DNA from: Tritrichomonas musculus
Taxonomy: Eukaryota > Parabasalia > Tritrichomonadida > Tritrichomonadidae
DNA length: 64,000 nt
Reading direction: 5' to 3'
Assembly: GCA_039105265.1 (NCBI GenBank)
Contig: JAPFFF010000010.1
Span: 5,518,001-5,582,000, forward strand
The notes below the pieces were generated by a model. It saw only the letters and a program-made list of their open reading frames with translations. It was not told where the DNA came from and searched no databases. This document shows, one piece after another, positions 9,609 to 18,676 of this stretch. How positions within the stretch are numbered: position 1 is the stretch's first letter; every line of letters starts with the position of its first letter. A program made the translations under genes and the position numbers.

Positions 9609-9872
9609 TATCTGATTATTTATTTATTTATTATTTATATTTTTTACTTTATCAATTTTTTTGTTTTGATATATATTTGTTATTATTGCTTTATATCCAA
9701 CTTTATATTCTCAATTTATTTTGAAGATTTCATTTATTATTTTAAGCCTTTTCGATCTATTATGATTATATTGCACAAATACATTTAAATTAACAATTAA
9801 TGATTTAAGTGAGAGCATTTGATTCAAATGAATTGAAATGATTTTTCAAAAAAAAAAAAAAAAAGCAAAAAA

Positions 9873-9944
9873 TACCCCCGATGGGAATCGAACCCATATC
9901 ATAAGATTAGAAGTCTTGTATGATATCCATTACACTACGAGGGC
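9873..9944 (-). tRNA. tRNA-Arg (anticodon TCT)
   Basis: 72-nt gene, loop CTTCTAA, anticodon TCT (reads AGA, and AGG by wobble). D-stem base 22 is T. It differs from the TCG genes at 5248 and 6090 only at anticodon base 36. Terminator T6 follows, then GC and a T-run. Confidence 0.93.
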
Positions 9945-10382
9945 TTCTTATTTATCTTTTCATTTTTATGTATATATATATATAATTCTTTTTATAAAAT
10001 GTGAAATAAGTTTTGTATATATTTATTTTTTAATGGTGAAACATTTACAAAAATTTAAGATTTCATCAAATCAAAACAATAGATTTGATTGAATCATTCC
10101 CTTAAAAATTACATATGAAAATAAGAAAAGTGAATAAGCAGATATGCAAATTTTCAGAGCCATTTTCAATTTCCAGAATCTTTTTTAATTTATATATAAA
10201 TTATATATTTATGCAGTTTAAATTGATAAGTTATCGAAAACATTATGGTTTTCAATTGAAAAAAAATCATAACTCAAAAATTTGAATTAAGTAAACCTGA
10301 TCATAGCCAAACAGTCAGCTTGAAATCGCATGAGGGGAATTTAAGATTGAAAAATGAAAAATGAAAAATAAAACTCAAAAAA

Positions 10383-10454
10383 TACTCCCGATGGGAATCG
10401 AACCCACACCATAAGATTCGTGGTCTTGTATGCTATCCATTACACTACGAGAGC
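10383..10454 (-). tRNA. tRNA-Arg (anticodon ACG)
   Basis: 72-nt ACG-type gene. Its 5' flank (CTCCCTGGTTAT) differs from the TATCTGATTATTT flank of the other ACG genes in the unit and matches that of the outlying gene at 17379, marking a second ACG lineage. Confidence 0.93.
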
Positions 10455-10478
10455 TCCCTGGTTATCTATTTACACTTG

Positions 10479-10552
10479 GATCAAAAACGATAAGGCACCT
10501 CTGGTCAAAATTGAATTAAATTTCACCTTTGGGTGTCTTATCGTTTTTGATC
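10479..10552. repeat. 74-bp hairpin (unit A)
   Basis: Arms GATCAAAAACGATAAGGCAC and GTGTCTTATCGTTTTTGATC pair over about 21 bp with one mismatch, with a loop of about 30 nt. It lies about 25 bp upstream of the tRNA at 10383-10454. It may be a tiny foldback transposon, though no convincing target duplication is visible, or a structured transcript. Confidence 0.7.
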
Positions 10553-10707
10553 TTAGTTTATTATTGCTTTTATCTTATTTTTTTGTCTTTATAAATATAT
10601 AAATTTTGAGAGACTCACTTTATTTGAAAGATTTCGTTTTTTTGAAATAATTGAATAAAAAAATTTTCATGAAATCTTATCGATTTTATGTTTTTATAGA
10701 TAGAAAT

Positions 10708-10744
<37 letters not shown>

Positions 10745-10953
10745 AAAGATTTAATCTTTGAGGCCAATTTTTTTTTTATTTTTCATCATAACTTTTTCCG
10801 AAAAATGGTTCATTGAATTATGGATTCTATGAGTTTATTCAATATTGAATAATTTACATTTTTGTGTGAAGGAGAACCTTCAATATTCTTTTATATTCTT
10901 TAATCAATGATTTAAGTGAGAGCATTTGATTCAAATGAATTGAAATGATTTTT

Positions 10954-11756
10954 AGAAGTGTCGAAACTATCGAATTTATAACAAATATGATTATAATTAA
11001 TATATTTTATTTAATGACATATAATAAAGTTAAATTATTAATTATGATATATTTTTAATGCGATAGAAAACAAGATATTACTATAAAAAAATAATTACTT
11101 TTGAATTCAAATGCTGATCGTAATAGGCAAATTTTTAACTTTGAATAATTTGGTTAAAACTTTTCTATAAATATCATTTTATTAATCATTTATATCATAA
11201 AAGTATCATATATTTGCTTTTTGGTTGGTATAAATTGGAATTTCTTGCCTAATAATGTTGGACTTGGCTATTGTAAATAAAAAATGATATGTAATTTTTT
11301 GATCATTTGATGAAATGAAGCTCCAAAACATAAAATATCCTATTGGATATTGATAATCATCATTAGGAATTTATATTTCTAAAAAAATAAACTTAAATAA
11401 GTAAATCATATTTCTGTTACGAAAAATGTAGCGCACCAAATTCAATGAAATTTAGCCATCAGAAAATACATATATGATAACGATGATTTTATCAATATTT
11501 CAAAAATTTGTTATGAAATTGGAGAGAAAAGACGGATTTGAAATTGAGAGGAAATCTTGTAAAGTTCTCAATTCTGATTTTAAAAAACATAAATTTCTCA
11601 TTTAAAATAATAATTATAATAAATCTAATAGATTAAAATTTTTATTATATTTGTGCTTAATAAAAATTCAAACTATAAATTAAAATATTCAAAATCAATC
11701 GTTTTTCGAAATCAAAATTATGAAAAAATTATAAACGGTTTAGTGTCTACCATTCT
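10954..11756. mobile_element. 803-bp hAT-like MITE (unit A)
   Basis: The element interrupts the conserved downstream flank of a tRNA-Arg gene. The direct repeat TGATTTTT lies at both ends (10946-10953 and 11757-11764). Without the element and one repeat, the flank reads as in the other copies (AATTGAAATGATTTTTCAAA). Inverted termini are imperfect: AGAAGTGTCGAAACTA against AGAATGGTAGACACTA, with TTTATAA shared further in. No long reading frame, so non-autonomous; the 8-bp duplication points to hAT. Confidence 0.8.
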
Positions 11757-11790
11757 TGATTTTTCAAAAAAAAAAAAAAAAAGCAAAAAA

Positions 11791-11862
11791 TACCCCCGAT
11801 GGGAATCGAACCCATATCATAAGATTAGAAGTCTTGTATGCTATCCATTACACTACGAGGGC
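11791..11862 (-). tRNA. tRNA-Arg (anticodon TCT)
   Basis: 72-nt TCT gene with G at D-stem base 22. It spans the junction between tandem units A and B (11826/11827), which falls directly after its anticodon. The 803-bp MITE lies 34 bp beyond its 3' end. Confidence 0.93.
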
Positions 11863-12244
11863 TTCTTATTTATCTTTTCATTTTAACATATTTCTTCTTC
11901 TTTTCATAAAATTGAAATTAATGTTTTGAATAAAATAATGTGTTCATTTCATAATCTAAATTTAAATGATCACAAATCTTTTATAATATCATATATTGAT
12001 TATTTTATATGTTATTTATTTATGATGCATTTAAGATTTCATCAAATCAAAATAAAATTTGTTGACATGAATCATTTTTACAATATTTCATATGAAAATA
12101 ATTTTTCTTTTTAATATTTCGAGTTCATATAATGATACATTCCATGCTTTAATGCATGAATTATCATTAAAAATCATTAAAGATCTCATCAAATTAAGAA
12201 AATCAATTGTTGGTGAATAAAAGACTTGGAATTAAAGATTGATA

Positions 12245-12524
12245 TAGAGGTGAGAAAAATATGTATACATATTGAATTATATGTATACGTTATGTTTCTC
12301 TTTCAGAAATTAATTACTATTTATTTTATACTTTGAAATTATATCTTATTTCCTAATTTAATATAATTTTTAATTATAAAAAGATTTTTGTCAAAAATTA
12401 AATGAGATATTTATGAATTTTTCAAATTAAATTATATTCAAATTTTTGAATTAACAGCCATATAACAATTGAAAATCAGGCGTATACATATTTTTCAAAG
12501 GTATACATATTATTCCGACCACTA
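12245..12524. mobile_element. 280-bp Tc1/mariner-like MITE (unit B)
   Basis: Same element, TA flanks and position within the unit as at 9230-9509; copied by the tandem duplication rather than by a new insertion. Confidence 0.85.
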
Positions 12525-12551
12525 TAGATTAAAAAATAAAAACTCAAAAAA

Positions 12552-12623
12552 TACTCCCGATGGGAATCGAACCCACACCATAAGATTCGTGGTCTTGTAT
12601 GCTATCCATTACACTACGAGAGC
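12552..12623 (-). tRNA. tRNA-Arg (anticodon ACG)
   Basis: Unit B copy of the gene at 9537: 72 nt, loop CCACGAA, T6 terminator on its strand. Confidence 0.93.
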
Positions 12624-12887
12624 TATCTGATTATTTATTTATTTATTATTTATATTTTTTACTTTATCAATTTTTTTGTTTTGATATATATTTGTTATTA
12701 TTGCTTTATATCCAACTTTATATTCTCAATTTATTTTGAAGATTTCATTTATTATTTTAAGCCTTTTCGATCTATTATGATTATATTGCACAAATACATT
12801 TAAATTAACAATTAATGATTTAAGTGAGAGCATTTGATTCAAATGAATTGAAATGATTTTTCAAAAAAAAAAAAAAAAAGCAAAAAA

Positions 12888-12959
12888 TACCCCCGATGGG
12901 AATCGAACCCATATCATAAGATTAGAAGTCTTGTATGATATCCATTACACTACGAGGGC
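12888..12959 (-). tRNA. tRNA-Arg (anticodon TCT)
   Basis: Unit B copy of the gene at 9873: 72 nt, loop CTTCTAA, T at D-stem base 22. Confidence 0.93.
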
Positions 12960-13397
12960 TTCTTATTTATCTTTTCATTTTTATGTATATATATATATAA
13001 TTCTTTTTATAAAATGTGAAATAAGTTTTGTATATATTTATTTTTTAATGGTGAAACATTTACAAAAATTTAAGATTTCATCAAATCAAAACAATAGATT
13101 TGATTGAATCATTCCCTTAAAAATTACATATGAAAATAAGAAAAGTGAATAAGCAGATATGCAAATTTTCAGAGCCATTTTCAATTTCCAGAATCTTTTT
13201 TAATTTATATATAAATTATATATTTATGCAGTTTAAATTGATAAGTTATCGAAAACATTATGGTTTTCAATTGAAAAAAAATCATAACTCAAAAATTTGA
13301 ATTAAGTAAACCTGATCATAGCCAAACAGTCAGCTTGAAATCGCATGAGGGGAATTTAAGATTGAAAAATGAAAAATGAAAAATAAAACTCAAAAAA

Positions 13398-13469
13398 TAC
13401 TCCCGATGGGAATCGAACCCACACCATAAGATTCGTGGTCTTGTATGCTATCCATTACACTACGAGAGC
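13398..13469 (-). tRNA. tRNA-Arg (anticodon ACG)
   Basis: Unit B copy of the gene at 10383, with the same CTCCCTGGTTAT-type 5' flank. Confidence 0.93.
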
Positions 13470-13493
13470 TCCCTGGTTATCTATTTACACTTG

Positions 13494-13567
13494 GATCAAA
13501 AACGATAAGGCACCTCTGGTCAAAATTGAATTAAATTTCACCTTTGGGTGTCTTATCGTTTTTGATC
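13494..13567. repeat. 74-bp hairpin (unit B)
   Basis: Unit B copy of the 10479-10552 hairpin, with the same arms and loop. Confidence 0.7.
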
Positions 13568-13722
13568 TTAGTTTATTATTGCTTTTATCTTATTTTTTTG
13601 TCTTTATAAATATATAAATTTTGAGAGACTCACTTTATTTGAAAGATTTCGTTTTTTTGAAATAATTGAATAAAAAAATTTTCATGAAATCTTATCGATT
13701 TTATGTTTTTATAGATAGAAAT

Positions 13723-13759
<37 letters not shown>

Positions 13760-13968
13760 AAAGATTTAATCTTTGAGGCCAATTTTTTTTTTATTTTTCA
13801 TCATAACTTTTTCCGAAAAATGGTTCATTGAATTATGGATTCTATGAGTTTATTCAATATTGAATAATTTACATTTTTGTGTGAAGGAGAACCTTCAATA
13901 TTCTTTTATATTCTTTAATCAATGATTTAAGTGAGAGCATTTGATTCAAATGAATTGAAATGATTTTT

Positions 13969-14771
13969 AGAAGTGTCGAAACTATCGAATTTATAACAAA
14001 TATGATTATAATTAATATATTTTATTTAATGACATATAATAAAGTTAAATTATTAATTATGATATATTTTTAATGCGATAGAAAACAAGATATTACTATA
14101 AAAAAATAATTACTTTTGAATTCAAATGCTGATCGTAATAGGCAAATTTTTAACTTTGAATAATTTGGTTAAAACTTTTCTATAAATATCATTTTATTAA
14201 TCATTTATATCATAAAAGTATCATATATTTGCTTTTTGGTTGGTATAAATTGGAATTTCTTGCCTAATAATGTTGGACTTGGCTATTGTAAATAAAAAAT
14301 GATATGTAATTTTTTGATCATTTGATGAAATGAAGCTCCAAAACATAAAATATCCTATTGGATATTGATAATCATCATTAGGAATTTATATTTCTAAAAA
14401 AATAAACTTAAATAAGTAAATCATATTTCTGTTACGAAAAATGTAGCGCACCAAATTCAATGAAATTTAGCCATCAGAAAATACATATATGATAACGATG
14501 ATTTTATCAATATTTCAAAAATTTGTTATGAAATTGGAGAGAAAAGACGGATTTGAAATTGAGAGGAAATCTTGTAAAGTTCTCAATTCTGATTTTAAAA
14601 AACATAAATTTCTCATTTAAAATAATAATTATAATAAATCTAATAGATTAAAATTTTTATTATATTTGTGCTTAATAAAAATTCAAACTATAAATTAAAA
14701 TATTCAAAATCAATCGTTTTTCGAAATCAAAATTATGAAAAAATTATAAACGGTTTAGTGTCTACCATTCT
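13969..14771. mobile_element. 803-bp hAT-like MITE (unit B)
   Basis: Unit B copy of the element at 10954, with the same TGATTTTT flanks (13961-13968 and 14772-14779). Confidence 0.8.
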
Positions 14772-14805
14772 TGATTTTTCAAAAAAAAAAAAAAAAAGCA
14801 AAAAA

Positions 14806-14877
14806 TACCCCCGATGGGAATCGAACCCATATCATAAGATTAGAAGTCTTGTATGCTATCCATTACACTACGAGGGC
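14806..14877 (-). tRNA. tRNA-Arg (anticodon TCT)
   Basis: 72-nt TCT gene with G at D-stem base 22, spanning the junction of unit B with the partial third unit. Confidence 0.93.
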
Positions 14878-15356
14878 TTCTTATTTATCTTTTCATTTTA
14901 ACATATTTCTTCTTCTTTTCATAAAATTGAAATTAATGTTTTGAATAAAATAATGTGTTCATTTCATAATCTAAATTTAAATGATCACAAATCTTTTATA
15001 ATATCATATATTGATTATTTTATATGTTATTTATTTATGATGCATTTAAGATTTCATCAAATCAAAATAAAATTTGTTGACATGAATCATTTTTACAATA
15101 TTTCATATGAAAATAATTTTTCTTTTTAATATTTCGAGTTCATATAATGATACATTCCATGCTTTAATGCATGAATTATCATTAAAAATCATTAAAGATC
15201 TCATCAAATTAAGAAAATCAATTGTTGGTGAATAAAAGACTTGGAATTAAAGATTGAAAGATTAAAAAATAAAAACTCAAAAAATACTCCCGATGGGAAT
15301 CGAACCCACACCATAAGATTCGTGGTCTTGTATGCTATCCATTACACTACGAGAGC
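14842..15356. repeat. Partial third tandem unit (C), without the 280-bp MITE
   Basis: From 14842 the unit sequence restarts and follows units A and B to about 15257. It then skips the MITE and continues through the ACG tRNA at 15285. Beyond the tRNA it diverges to the paralogous spacer type found at 15.7-16.3 kb. It preserves the pre-insertion state of the MITE site, or a very clean loss. Confidence 0.85.
15285..15356 (-). tRNA. tRNA-Arg (anticodon ACG)
   Basis: 72-nt ACG gene in the partial unit. Counterpart of 9537 and 12552, but without the MITE next to its 3' side. Confidence 0.93.
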
Positions 15357-15601
15357 TATCTGATTATTTGTTTATTATTTATTTATTATTTATATTTTTT
15401 ACTTTATCAATTTTTTGATTTGATATATATTTGTTATTATTGCTTTATATACTGTTTTATATTCTCAATTTATCTGAATGATTTCATTTATTATTTTAAG
15501 CATTTAGAATCTAATATGATTATATTGCACTAATACATTTTAATGAAACATCAATTATTTAAGTGAGAGCATTTGATTCAAATGAATTGAAATGATTTTT
15601 C

Positions 15602-15633
<32 letters not shown>

Positions 15634-15639
15634 AAAAAA

Positions 15640-15711
15640 TACTCCCGATGGGAATCGAACCCACACCATAAGATTCGTGGTCTTGTATGCTATCCATTAC
15701 ACTACGAGAGC
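15640..15711 (-). tRNA. tRNA-Arg (anticodon ACG)
   Basis: 72-nt ACG gene. Unlike elsewhere, the neighbour where a TCG/TCT gene is expected is also ACG: three ACG genes (15285, 15640, 15989) follow at 349-355 bp spacing. This suggests local duplication of a single ACG-plus-spacer unit. A run of about 29 A marks its downstream side. Confidence 0.93.
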
Positions 15712-15988
15712 TATCTGATTATTTGTTTATTATTTATTTATTATTTATATTTTTTACTTTATCAATTTTTTGATTTGATATATATTTGTTATTATTGCTT
15801 TATATACTGTTTTATATTCTCAATTTATCTGAATGATTTCATTTATTATTTTAAGCATTTAGAATCTAATATGATTATATTGCACTAATACATTTTAATG
15901 AAACATCAATTATTTAAGTGAGAGCATTTGATTCAAATGAATTGAAATGATTTTTCAAAAAAAAAAAAAAAAAAAAAAACTCAAAAAA

Positions 15989-16060
15989 TACTCCCGATGG
16001 GAATCGAACCCACACCATAAGATTCGTGGTCTTGTATGCTATCCATTACACTACGAGAGC
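15989..16060 (-). tRNA. tRNA-Arg (anticodon ACG)
   Basis: Third ACG gene of the local triplicate, 72 nt, with a downstream A-run (T-run on its strand) of about 23. Confidence 0.93.
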
Positions 16061-16325
16061 TATCTGATTATTTATTTATTTATTATTTATATTTTATATT
16101 TTATTAATTTTTTGATTTGATATATATTTGTTATTATTGCTTTATATACAACTTTATATTCTCAATTTATCTGAATGATTTCATTTATTATTTTAAGCAT
16201 TTTCGATCTAATATGATTATATTGTACCAATACGTTTTAATGAAGCATCAATTATTTAAGTGAGAACATTTGATTCAAATGAATTGAAATGATTTTTCAA
16301 AAAAAAAAAAAAAAAAAGCAAAAAA

Positions 16326-16397
16326 TACCCCCGATGGGAATCGAACCCATATCATAAGATTCGAAGTCTTGTATGCTATCCATTACACTACGAGGGC
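16326..16397 (-). tRNA. tRNA-Arg (anticodon TCG)
   Basis: 72-nt gene, loop CTTCGAA, the only TCG gene on the minus strand. It carries G at D-stem base 22, unlike the plus-strand TCG genes, which have T. Confidence 0.93.
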
Positions 16398-16515
16398 TTC
16401 TTATTTGTTTTTAATATCATATTTAATAATATTTTCATTCTAATAGAAATATAAAAATTTTGATAATTATTTCTTGTTTTCTTATTTATTGATGAAGTAT
16501 AAAATGATTTTTTTA

Positions 16516-17035
16516 TTACTTCTGATGCATATGTTTTCTTGGATCAATTCCTGCAGATTTGAGTTTTCTTGTAACTGCCTCCATGTAAGGATCTGATCCA
16601 TTTTTATAAGGACCATGTTCTCAAATTGCAACTTGAAGGAAGTTATCAAAATCGGCATTATCATGAGTTTCCCAATGAGTAATCTTTCCATACTCGTTAG
16701 TTCTGATGTATCTATATGATAAAAAGTCCATTAATTCTCCATTGTCTTTTCTGTGTCCTTCCATGCGTGATTTCCATGCTGCTCCGTCAACCGCTGCCCA
16801 ATAGTCAAAATCGAGCATTCCAAAATCTGGAAATTCAATTGAATATGCTAGTGCCTCAAATGTTGAGCTATCTTCAACTGAAATTGGTGTTTTAGAAAGA
16901 TCAATGGTGCAATTTCCGAAATACGGAGAAAAATAATCAGCATTTTCGGCGAATTTCCATTCAAAAACGGCACCATCTTTAACAGAATGCTCTTTGTATT
17001 CATAGCAATAACTCAATGCTAATTTTAGTTTAAAT
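16516..17035 (-). pseudogene. NTF2/SnoaL-like domain gene, 5'-eroded
   Basis: Minus-strand frame reads KLALSYCYEYKEHSVKDG, later FEWKFAENADYFSPYFGN and FLSYRYIRTNEYGKITHWE. This has the look of an NTF2-like/SnoaL-like fold (tentative). Upstream of about 17035 the frame runs into a 30-A homopolymer (17102-17132 region) that would encode poly-Phe, and no in-frame ATG precedes the conserved part. An in-frame TGA at 16621-16623 is followed in the same frame by EHGPYKNGSDPYMEAVTRKL and a TAA at 16516, so the natural C-terminus lies beyond that stop (TGG to TGA is the simplest change). A relic is the best reading; readthrough is a weaker alternative. Confidence 0.6.
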
Positions 17036-17103
17036 CCAATCTTTCTTGTTGACTTAAAATTTTTTTTTCTCTGACATGAAATGATAAAAGATAAATCATT
17101 CTC

Positions 17104-17134
<31 letters not shown>

Positions 17135-17378
17135 TGGTAAATATTTGATTGAATTTCTATTGAAAAATTGAAAAAATTGAATTCAAATTTAAAATTTGAC
17201 AATTGTTTTCAAATTTTTATCATACCTCCTAGCAAGCGTTGAGATCAGTTGAAACTTTATGGCATAAGTAAGAATCTGTAATTGTTGTTGAATAATTAAA
17301 CTTGATATTAAAGATGTGTAAATAAACAGAGTGTATTTATTTTAAACGTCCAATAAAATAAAAAAAAAAATCAAAAAA

Positions 17379-17450
17379 TACTCCCGATGGGAATCGAACC
17401 CACACCATAAGATTCGTGGTCTTGTATGCTATCCATTACACTACGAGAGC
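17379..17450 (-). tRNA. tRNA-Arg (anticodon ACG)
   Basis: Outlying 72-nt ACG gene, about 1 kb from the rest of the array, with the CTCCCTGGTTAT 5' flank shared with 10383 and 13398. T6 follows on its strand, then the T-rich tract. Confidence 0.93.
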
Positions 17451-17582
17451 TCCCTGGTTATCCTGGTTATTCATTATTACTATTATTAAATTACCAATAT
17501 CTAAAAGATATATGGAAATAAAAATTAAATCTTATCAGATGTATGGTCATTAAAAAAAAGATTTAGTAATATATTAATATGT

Positions 17583-18311
17583 TTATTTAGCCATTTTATT
17601 TGGAATTAATTTTGTAGCAATTGAAACTTTACCATCAACAAATTCTAAGATTGCATATCCAAATACATTAATTTCTGGAGAAAATTGTCCAACACAAGCA
17701 ATACGAGTTGGATAACTAATTAATGAAGTATGAGTGTGACCAGTAATCAACCAATCAGTTGGTTTGATATACTTTTTACACCCATCTTTAATCCATGCAA
17801 TAAATGAAAAAGCAAATTGGTCTCTAACACGGTAATTGTTAAGTAAATCATGTGCAAGGTATATTTTTTGTGGCTCTTCTTTTGGATTTGTTTTTGGAAG
17901 TTCAAATAAAATTGCATTTTCTTTTAACGGGGTAACATATTGATTTTTTTTCCATTGAAGAGTTGTAAAGAAATCGCGGTCATGATTTCCACCAATTACA
18001 TAAAATGGTACTTTAAGTTCAGTCATTTTAGTTAAAACATTTGATAGGACTTTTGTTCCTTCAATCATTGTTCCATCGACCAAATCGCCTAAATGGCAAA
18101 TCATTGTAACTTTTTCGGTTTTAACTAGCTCGGAAAGCTCGTTATAAAGCATTGATATAGCTCGATTGGGGTCGACCGTTGCGCCAAGATGAGTATCAGA
18201 TACAAGTAAAATGCGCATTGGGGTTTTGCTAAGAGGAATTACGTATGGATTAACAATATCATTAACGAGGGTGCATTGAAACACTTGACCAAAGTTCAGA
18301 TTCATAAGCAT
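17583..18311 (-). CDS. Metallophosphoesterase (calcineurin-like)
   Basis: 242 residues with the full set of metal-binding motifs: SDTHLG (D39, H41), HLGDLVDG (D76), GGNHD (N109, H110, D111), AHD (H154) and GHTHT (H192, H194). This is the single-domain YfcE/MJ0936-like arrangement, so it is a di-metal phosphoesterase or phosphodiesterase whose substrate cannot be read from sequence. No signal peptide; probably cytosolic. There are two nearby in-frame ATGs (18311 and 18305). A TTCATTAG initiator-like site lies about 15 bp upstream, preceded by GAAAAAGTGG. The N-terminal 30 residues before the first strand (RILLVSD) are longer than in bacterial members. Confidence 0.88.
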   Translation of the reverse strand: MLMNLNFGQVFQCTLVNDIVNPYVIPLSKTPMRILLVSDTHLGATVDPNRAISMLYNELSELVKTEKVTMICHLGDLVDGTMIEGTKVLSNVLTKMTELKVPFYVIGGNHDRDFFTTLQWKKNQYVTPLKENAILFELPKTNPKEEPQKIYLAHDLLNNYRVRDQFAFSFIAWIKDGCKKYIKPTDWLITGHTHTSLISYPTRIACVGQFSPEINVFGYAILEFVDGKVSIATKLIPNKMAK

Positions 18312-18676
18312 TTATTTTTCTAATGAATGCCACTTTTTCAGTTAAATTTAAAAACGAATTTTTTTTTATTTTCTGTTTTTTTCACGATAAAAGAATTATA
18401 AAACTGCAAAAAAAATCATCAAAATAAAATATTTTTTTAATAATAAATATTTTTTTTAGCAATAATTACATTAATAGCAAAAATAATTCTAGATAAAGAA
18501 ATTAATAAAATAATTAGTTTTGGTCAAGAAATAACATGCCTCCAAACCAGTCTTCAAAGCTTATTAGACAGGAAAAGATGTTCATTTGATATAGATGAAA
18601 AAGCAAATCTTACTGAATTTTATATTTGAAAAGATAGAAAATGTAAACTATTGAAAAATATTACAAAAAAAATATT
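18312..18676. other. Intergenic, no gene seen
   Basis: AT-rich spacer between two minus-strand genes. It holds the metallophosphoesterase promoter near 18312-18350 and the 3' region of the RalGAP-like gene. No repeat or RNA signal was noticed. Confidence 0.5.

Larger units (their letters stand above)
8812..11826. repeat. Tandem duplication, unit A (3,015 bp)
   Basis: Unit A and the next unit (11827-14841) align at a constant offset of 3,015 bp. Everything I compared is the same, including a 31-A homopolymer (10709-10739 and 13724-13754). Each unit carries tRNA-Arg genes, a 280-bp TA-flanked MITE, an 803-bp hAT-like MITE and a 74-bp hairpin. The boundary lies in the anticodon loop of tRNA-Arg(TCT), so the A/B junction is itself an intact tRNA. 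Confidence 0.9.
11827..14841. repeat. Tandem duplication, unit B (3,015 bp)
   Basis: Second copy of the unit, with the same order as unit A: ACG tRNA, TCT tRNA, ACG tRNA, hairpin, 803-bp MITE, TCT tRNA. I saw no substitution or length change against unit A. This means a very recent duplication, strong homogenisation, or an assembly artefact. Confidence 0.9.

Noticed and set aside
9838-10092. Short frames across the tRNA array encoding GNRTHII or RWESNPH-type peptides
   Set aside because: These peptides are translations of the tRNA-Arg genes and their flanks; similar spurious proteins arise wherever tRNA genes are translated.
8812-17450. CRISPR-like array (regular repeats and spacers)
   Set aside because: The repeated units are 72-nt tRNAs with cloverleaf folding and spacers of hundreds of bases that are themselves repeated; the organism is eukaryotic.
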